Shown: in pieces, positions 56,801 to 64,000 of the stretch
How positions within the stretch are numbered: position 1 is the stretch's first letter
How the letters are laid out: every line of letters begins with the position of its first letter
Assembly (NCBI RefSeq): GCF_958298935.1
Contig: NC_084933.1
Span: forward strand, 30,032,334 to 30,096,333
DNA length: 64,000 nt
Source: Phragmites australis
Taxonomy: Eukaryota; Streptophyta; Magnoliopsida; Poales; Poaceae
Direction: 5' to 3'
Notes under the pieces: model-generated
What the model was told of the DNA's origin: nothing
Seen by the model: only the letters and a program-made list of their open reading frames with translations
The model's database searches: none
Translations under genes and position numbers: made by a program

Positions 56801-59800
56801 CTATTCCTTGTTTGGAGAAAAAGGGATTAGGGGAACCATGAAGCAAACCAAAAGAGATGTGACATATAACATTAAATATCTCAATAATAAAATTTTAGAA
56901 CTCATATAACCAACTATGGTATTAACACACCCTAAATGGAAAGAACCAGGAAATGAGAAATTAAGAATGGTGGGATGGAAAAAAAAAAGGGAAGGTGCAG
57001 AATGGTAATATTCTAGCTTAGGTTTCTTTGTCCATGTGTAGCAAACCGAAAACTTTAGCAATGGATGAAAAATAAAATCTTCGAAAGGAACAGTGGAACA
57101 TAAAGAAAACTACTTAAATGATAGGAACATATGCAGAATGCACAGTAGAGGGCACACTAATATGCTAAGAACTGAAGTATGAAATAATGGGCAAAGAATA
57201 AAGTACCAGCAAATTCTGCCATTAGTAAGTCAAGTTCACCATTTGTTTTCCTCTCTGTTGACGCATGTAATAATGGCAAAATTGTTTCATGCCTTTCCAA
57301 TCCAGATAAGTGGCGGACATAATCAAGTTGTCCAGATACATGCCGAGAAGGTGGTTCTTTCTCCAACAAACTCAGTAGAGGCCGGATTTGGTCATTTTGA
57401 CCGCTATTATGACCATTTGAAACTAGTTCTATGTGTTTAGGAGATCTGTCTGTAGATGTCCTTCCAACAGAAACACTAAGCCTCTGTGGCCTAACCAAGT
57501 CATTCTCATTCCTCTCCAAGTTACCAGCACCAGTTTTATCGCTGAACCTAGGCGATGACGAAGGATCCATTAATATATGGTGCTTATCTGCATCTGCTTG
57601 TAGGGATTGCAGAGAACCAGATGAGTGGTGATGGTCCAGCCTCGCCTTGGAAATTTCAAGCATTGAAGGATCTAATTGGCCAGATCTTCGTCGGGGGGTT
57701 GAGCCATTCTGTGTTGCCGAAGCACCTGACCCTGAGATGGAGGCAAATCTTGTTGCTTCATTCAAGCTATGGAGAGTATTAACCAGCCTGAGAAGTATCC
57801 CATTTTTTGCCGCTATACGGCAGAAGTCATTTCTCGGAGTTGAATGCTGGAGCTTGAAGACCTGCCATATGCCATCAATTGCAAGATGAACCATGTCCCT
57901 GCTAATTTAAATATGTTCCAACATATCAGTTAGATACAAGTATTTATTAATAGCAATTTGCTGCGTACCATCACAAAAATCACAAAAGTTGGAAAATGTC
58001 ATCCTCACACCGATGGTATTTTCCAATATGGGCACTTTTGATGGTATCCACATAATAAAACCAATGAATGGACAGGAAAGGTCTGAAGGGAGTATTTATG
58101 ACAATCAGAAGACTTTACCTGTATTTTGCATAATCAGGCTCCAAAAAGCCCACCAAAACAGGGATCCCTTGGCATGCAATGAACATTTGCAATGTCAAAG
58201 TGCTGGAGATGGAAATTGAAAATTAGTACACCAAAGCATTTATCCATTCCCTTCCACTTTTTTATTAAAATATGTTAGCCATCAACTATGTCTGAGAAAA
58301 AAAACCTGGCCTGACAAAGCTGCTGAAGAAACCAGGATGCTTGCATTCGAACATCCTTTGGACGTTTTGGCTCTGCGAAATTCATCACCACCGGAATCTG
58401 TAAATAAATTGTAAATATCAACTTTCTATTCCACGTTGTCAACAGAAAATTGAGGTCAGGAATTGGAAGGATGGACTCACAAGGCCAACAAGGCAAGCGT
58501 TTTCTAGGAAGCCTGTATTGTCTTTTACAATGCAGTTGATGAGCTGCAGAACAGAGCATATAATCTGCAGAAAATAAACAGTAAACTTTTCAGAGTAAAG
58601 AACCAGCAAAAAAGCCTGCGAAACCCAAGTAAAACTTCATACACGGTTTTTGGGAAGTTCAAGAAGTTCCATTAGTGGGAGGAAACCGTTCTGTGTCACA
58701 TAAATCTGTTTTTGCTCAGGCCGGTGACTGAAGAACAACAGAAGCTTTTGGCACGCTGATAATATTACTTCTTCACTTTCCTCGGGTTTCAGTTGTGCTA
58801 CTAATTTGCTGTATTCCACAGGCTACAAAGAAGAAAAAAAACGTAAATCAAGGTCAAGCCCTGGTAACTAGAGATGTATGAAAACAATGTATACTTCCCG
58901 GGACATAGTCTAAAAATAAAAAATAAGTGCCACTGCACTAATTATGTATTTTCTTTTTTTCTTCCTTTTTTTGGAGGGGATCTTTTTTTTGGGGGGGGAG
59001 GGGAACAGTTTAGCTTATTTGTGAATAAGACATCCAACATACTGTCATCTCTAATGCAAGTGCCATATATTTCAAATAGAAACTAAAGTGACCTATATAG
59101 TACTGATCACGTCATGAACCAACAGGGGCATGCTTTTGCACAAGAATCACCAAGCAAACTAGCTGCTGTTTGACATTTTCCAGGTTTAAACAATTGACAC
59201 ATTCTGCAACCATGCAGATAACTGCTACCAAGGCCCATAATAAATGCCACACTACTGTAGCTGGACATTTCATTATGTGCCATACATAAAATATAGATTC
59301 AGAATTGTAAAGGTTAACCGAGAGCATTGCCAAAGAATTGACATTGATTTTAAAAAATATAAACAGCAATTGCAGAATGAATCACAGTACTAGAACTAGG
59401 ACATGGCACACCTGTAAAGGGAAAAGACTCTCTCCAGCAATATTGTCACCAAAACCCTGTAAAATTGGAAAATGGTTGATAAAACCATTGAAATCAGAGC
59501 TAGAATAAACAGAATCTCGTCTATTTTTCATATTAACAAAGGAAGGTATATAGAAAAGATAATGGTAGCGGACTAGTTGTTAGTGCATTACTGGTCCATC
59601 AATATCTTCTTCCCTCAATTGCATGACAAATTGAAGAAGCTTCCCACCATTCCTGGGCTCGCTATCATTTTCCTTTTGTTGCTGCTCCATCCTGGCCTTG
59701 AGTTCCTTTGCAAGGTCATTTTTTTTACCATTATATTGAAGTTCTTGGCCGGTAGTGGATGTTGAAGCTTCAGCCCCATAATCTCCTTGTTTGTCAATTG

Positions 59801-62800
59801 GTGGAAATAAGTCTTCCAATGAGGCATCTCCAGGTTTGTCGCTAAATCTACTTAACTCATCCGGTCCCTCAACAACTGAAGGTTCAGCCACCTGTCAAGA
59901 CAGGATACATTTAAGGGCAATTCACAGTTAAAGAACTTCTAATGAAAATATTAATAAGAAAACCAGAGTAGTGTAAACAGTTCGAGACCTTGATAGTGTG
60001 GCTACATTGAGAGCTACACAACTATTGACAAGTAATATAGAGTATAGACCAACTGACAAGCAACCAACAAGAATGATCCAGGAATGGGAGGTTGAAGATG
60101 TGTGTTATAATGATTTAATAGTTGCATTTAAACGGCTACACATTTAAAAATCAATATTTACCGAAGTGGCAGCCTATCTGCAGATCAAGGAATGGGAGGC
60201 TGAAGATTTGGGTTGGAATGATTTACTTGTAGCATGTAACATATTTGAAAATCAGTATATACCAAAGTGGCAACCTAGCTGCAATAGAATCCTACTGAAG
60301 GGTGTCAGTTGTAACCTAAATCAAATTGACTGGATCATCCATAACCCCAATCTGTTCCTTCACACAGATAAGAAAGTTCAAGTTGGTTTGCTCCAACACC
60401 TTTTTTCGACTTTCCCCACTTCCACTTGTACAACAAATGGTTGATTAAGAAAGTGTATGTAAAGTGCATAAAACACAACAGATGAATCATAGTGACTCCT
60501 TACAGTTATTGACTCAGGAAGTGTTAGACTGTTTCTTCGTGCAAAGCCGAAATACTGTACAGAAAGATCTCACCTTATGGAAGTCAATATTCTGTCTTCC
60601 AGCCTGAAAGGAGAATACATCACCATCCTCAAGACTTGAACTTTCTTTACTTTCAAGCTCTATCTTACTTGGCAGACCATCTTGCACTAGTTCATGTGCC
60701 ATTACTTTTCCATTTAAATCAGCACCTCCAGATGAAGATTCCAGCGATAGCTTATCATGAAAAACTAATGTCGGATCTTTATTAAGAACCATGTTATCCA
60801 CGTTGTTTGAACTACTGCTCTCGGTAGGTTTTAACTTTCCATCATGAAGCTCGTCAGCTTTATCTTGTGCAGCAGATTCTCGAATTGGTTCTTTTCTTTC
60901 ATTTTCCTAGAGCAATATAAATAAAAATGTTTATAATCTGCAAGCCTAAGGATCTTGTGGGTTCACCACAAATGATTTAGGAGGATCACACTATGAGCTG
61001 AACATGATGTGTAAAGAACCCCAAAAGGGTTACCTGTTCAATATCAGAAGCAATAGGTGTTTGAGCATCCCCTGGTGGGCCACAAAAACCAGAATTATTA
61101 TCACCACTTGAGCCTTCATCATCCCCATCGATATTCCTGATTGTACCAGCAGAAGGAGATTTTAACTGGCTTATCAAGGTCAAGGTGGTTCAAATAATCT
61201 GTGAACGACCAATCTTGGCAATATAAAAATTATACATTCGTGCAGCTATACTTGCTGATATGCTATATCATAATGCAAAAGCAAAAGTCCATCCATGAGA
61301 ACAATTAGAATCAGCAGGAAAAAGACATGTTCAGTCTGTGCCAAGACAAGTTTTACGCAAAGAAAATAACAGTTATCCAAGTGTCCTATGCTGCTTAGCC
61401 AATCACCAATTGTGAACAATAACAAAGAACAAAGGATGCCAAAAGATTTGAATAAGATTATAAACTACCATCATACATATTTTCAAAAATCTAGCAATAA
61501 TTCAAGAAAACTGCCTACCTCTACACACTAATGTAAATGACAGGAAAAGGTCAAATTACAGAGTCATATTGCAGTTTCATCCTGTTTATACTTTTCCAAC
61601 TTGTATATTGGTTCATCAAACTATTCACTGTTACTGGTCCCGATAGAAAAGAATGAACTTATAAATTGGATTCTCAGACTATTAACTATCACTTATACCT
61701 CAACGATCGAGCAGGTTGCCGAAGGGAAGACGGCAAAGCTCGCCTTGAGTTTTGCAGCCATGGATGCATCAATAATGTCTTTGCATCAGGCCTTTGCATC
61801 GAATCCTACAGTCGCATTTAAAGTCAGAACATGTCATAGAAAAACTAATTTAGTACTCAAACAATACCAAGAAAACAACAGAGAACCTTTTGGAAACATT
61901 GCCGGAGAAAATCAGTAATCTCAGGAGACAATCCTTCCGGTATCGGTGGATGTACATCCTATATAATATAAATAGTATTCTCACATAGCTGAATAAAGAG
62001 CAAATTGCAAAAATGTATGGAGATACAAAACAGCAGTATGCAATCTACCTGAACAATGCGAAACAGTGCAGGCATGGGCTGGAGGTCGTAATATGGCGGA
62101 GCACATGTGAGCAACTCAATAACAGTGCAACCAACACTCCAGATATCAGAAGCAGCACAAACACCAGACATTTCAATGACCTAATGCAGTCGTGGATTGG
62201 TAAGAAATTGATAAATGAAACTAAAAAAGTATGCTGTGCAATTATTCAAATACAATGTTGGATGGCGAGAGATGAAAGTCAATAGGAACCTCAATAGCAA
62301 TCACTGTTATCCTATTAGCAGTATTTCTTATATATTGGAGTATGATACATTGTCAATGATAACAGTACTATGTAGAATTTTGCAATTTAACTCAATTGAA
62401 TTGTCTTGGCAGAATATTAAGTGATACACTTTGGCCTGTAGCAGATCTGCTTAATCAACCTGGCTTCCACACATCCTTTACAAAACCACAGATTTTGTGG
62501 TGCCACTGGCATGTATTTGCAAAACCATCCTCATCACAAAAAAAAAAATGAAAATACATGTAGAAATTCCAGAAGCCATGTGACACAATGGCGTAATTAA
62601 GTTCCACTGACCTCATGATAACCCTCCCAGCCAACTCTTCCTCCAAAAAGGCGAACTGTGCAAGTTTATTTTTATCTCCAAAAAAATGGAAGCTCAACTT
62701 GATGAACTAACACTAAATTGGTGGTTGCCATATTTGTAGTGATGCTAAAAGTTTTATGTTCAACACAATGGAACAAGACAACATTTAAGACATTTTAATA

Positions 62801-63002
62801 GTAAAACACAAACGAAAACTACTGCAGTATGTTAGCGGATATTGCACCAATATTCAGCAGGGACATTATATTCAACAAATAAAGACAGTTAATCAATAAC
62901 CTCCGGGGCCATCCAGTAGGGAGTGCCGACCACAGAATGGGTGTTGATATCTGCTTCAGTCAATTTAGTGGCAACTCCAAAATCAGCAAGTTTGACAAGG
63001 CC
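53851..63002 (-). CDS. MAP3KE1: MAP3K epsilon protein kinase (MAP3Ke1/M3KE1 type), C-terminal 1194 residues
   Basis: Eighteen exons, 5' to 3': 62901-63002, 62049-62180, 61887-61958, 61699-61805, 61034-61169, 60574-60906, 59592-59891, 59412-59456, 58643-58822, 58481-58564, 58306-58397, 58119-58202, 57207-57898, 55567-55958, 55325-55459, 54384-54790, 54183-54297, 53851-54027. Together they give 3585 nt in phase to the stop. The first carries the activation loop, [11 protein letters not shown] to [11 protein letters not shown]; then [17 protein letters not shown] and the end of the Ser/Thr kinase domain. A Ser-rich middle includes [18 protein letters not shown]. The rest is an armadillo/HEAT-like repeat region, e.g. 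[20 protein letters not shown] and [18 protein letters not shown]. Roughly 150 residues (ATP-binding lobe, HRD loop) lie beyond 64000. Family members act in pollen development and cell division, relate to yeast Cdc7/Cdc15 and localise to membranes. The gene is convergent with the RGP gene, 763 bp apart. Confidence 0.95.
56301..56820. repeat. Tandem duplication of about 261 bp in a MAP3K intron
   Basis: Units begin CTGTTCCTCTGCTATGGTCT (56301) and CTGTTCCTCCGCTATGTTCT (56562). They run through GGAGAGTTCTTTGATGTCTC and GAACAAGTTGGATAG to GAACTATTCCTTG. Scattered substitutions and one small deletion separate the copies. Confidence 0.88.
57964..58050. mobile_element. Short MITE, second copy, in a MAP3K intron
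   Basis: The reverse complement reads GGATACCATCAAAAGTGCCC and CATATTGGAAAATACC, like the copy at 1951-2052 in Pelota. The right end (GTACCATCACAAAAATCAC) is its inverted partner. It is about 70 bp from an exon. Confidence 0.6.
60079..60300. repeat. Diverged tandem duplication (about 108-bp period) in a MAP3K intron
   Basis: GGAATGGGAGGTTGAAGAT at 60081 and GGAATGGGAGGCTGAAGAT at 60189 start two related units with ATAATGATTTA/GGAATGATTTA and AAAATCAATATTTACCGAAG/AAAATCAGTATATACCAAAG at matching places. Confidence 0.75.
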
Positions 63003-64000
63003 CTAAACAAGCGACGCAGACAAGTGAAGATATGTAGAGAAAAAGTGCTAATGCTATTATTCAATTGCAAGTTTAAAATAAATAGTAAATTTAGCCATGA
63101 GCTACATCAACCATGTAAACTTGTAAGTGCTCCTCAATATAAGCCGATGTTTTATGGAAGCGGATTTCACAATGTATGTCCATTAAGCAAACAGACAGTA
63201 CAGTTATCGCAGTATTTCCACTATATACCCCGGCTTTAATGTTTTAAGTGTGGTTGGGTCATTGTAGTACGCCATTTAGCGGGGGTATGTATGGTCTAAT
63301 GTTGCTATTTTTTCTAATTTTTTATGCCTCCTTGGTCTAATGGAGGGAATTCCCATAGCAAATATTTATAGCTAAATAGTTTCATTTGGCACTCAAAAGT
63401 TATAATAAATTTCCTTTTATACCACTCCTTCCATATCAACATATAATTAGCTAAAATATTACCCTTATTATTCTAGTAGATCTACATTGCTAAGATACTG
63501 TAGGTCAAAATCTACAAGGTTTGACTCTTGAAGTGTGTGCATGCTTTTATTCACATGGGTTGGTTTTTGTTGGTCATGGCGGTGGCTGTGGTGTGTCACA
63601 CACACGTGTATATCTGATTTGGGGAGAGGAAGGGCTTGTATTTCAAGGTGACAGAGTAATACATAGTCTGAGAATCAAGAAATTCTAAGTGACGATGGAA
63701 TAGATCACTTCTCCAAAAAAAAAAAGCGATAGGGAATTTCCAAATGCAATGCTGTCCGGCACTGTACTCATAACTCAGGATAAGCTGGTATGAGCAAATA
63801 TATCATTAAAAATGACACTTTGTGCTTAGAGCTACTGTGAGGCAGAAGGGAGAACTACATTGCATATTTACAACAATTCCCTGCTCCCAAGATCTATGCT
63901 ATACCACCATTTTTCCATGAGTTCATCTCGAGACTTGGGTGCCCTTTCTTTCTTTTTCATTGCATGACTCATGTTACTAGATAGTTCATGGCATTATGCA
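63003..64000. other. Intron of the MAP3K gene running off the right edge
   Basis: The exon at 62901-63002 starts in phase right after an AG acceptor, so the preceding coding exon must lie to the right. Neither the HRD catalytic loop nor the glycine loop can be read here on the minus strand. The interval contains an AT-rich stretch and CACACACACGTG near 63596. Nothing else is recognised. Confidence 0.6.

Overview
The window is nuclear DNA from a grass (Poaceae). The genes contain introns with GT..AG borders and have GC-rich 5' ends. The space between them is filled with grass-type transposable elements: Ty3/gypsy, LINE, CACTA, Harbinger, hAT, MULE, Stowaway. The proteins I recognise are plant ones, and several read like close relatives of rice proteins. 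From memory, the order Pelota - IBH1 - ABC1 kinase - class-2 RGP/UAM - MAP3K epsilon resembles a block on rice chromosome 4; this was not checked.

Layout. 1-6150 (+): the larger 3' part of a PELOTA (Dom34) gene, its last intron filled by a truncated LINE. 6160-13000: a tandem duplication, LINE and MITE debris, and a decayed Ty3/gypsy element (-). 14641-14952 (+): a small single-exon gene for a basic protein. 16.3-18.2 kb: a Stowaway MITE and a complete non-autonomous CACTA element. 20956-21531 (-): an IBH1-type atypical bHLH gene. 22-35.2 kb: gene-poor, with a Stowaway MITE, LINE tails, CACTA derivatives, an F-box scrap and a SINE-like repeat. 36272-41725 (-): a complete five-exon ABC1/UbiB-family kinase gene whose 2.7 kb intron holds a 1.4 kb MULE with perfect 9-bp target duplications. 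42381-49437: a nested stack, with an LTR-like segment inside a PIF/Harbinger element inside a hAT element. 49527-50280: a hAT-type MITE with an 8-bp duplication. 50952-53088 (+): a TATA-driven locus with an 86-codon spliced ORF ending 38 nt before the start of a single-exon class-2 RGP/UAM gene. 53851-63002 (-): eighteen exons of a MAP3K-epsilon gene; its 5' end lies beyond the right edge.

The genes are unrelated housekeeping and signalling genes: ribosome rescue, brassinosteroid-linked growth control, a probable mitochondrial UbiB-type kinase, cell-wall arabinose metabolism and a MAP3K. They do not form a pathway. The most unusual feature is the 50.98-53.09 kb locus. In its predicted spliced leader the only two AUGs are the start of the 86-codon ORF (weak context, very close to the expected transcription start) and the start of the RGP (strong context). 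This is what a leaky-scanning dicistronic mRNA would look like. Second is the dated nest of transposons, which includes a stand-alone 59-codon BED zinc-finger ORF.
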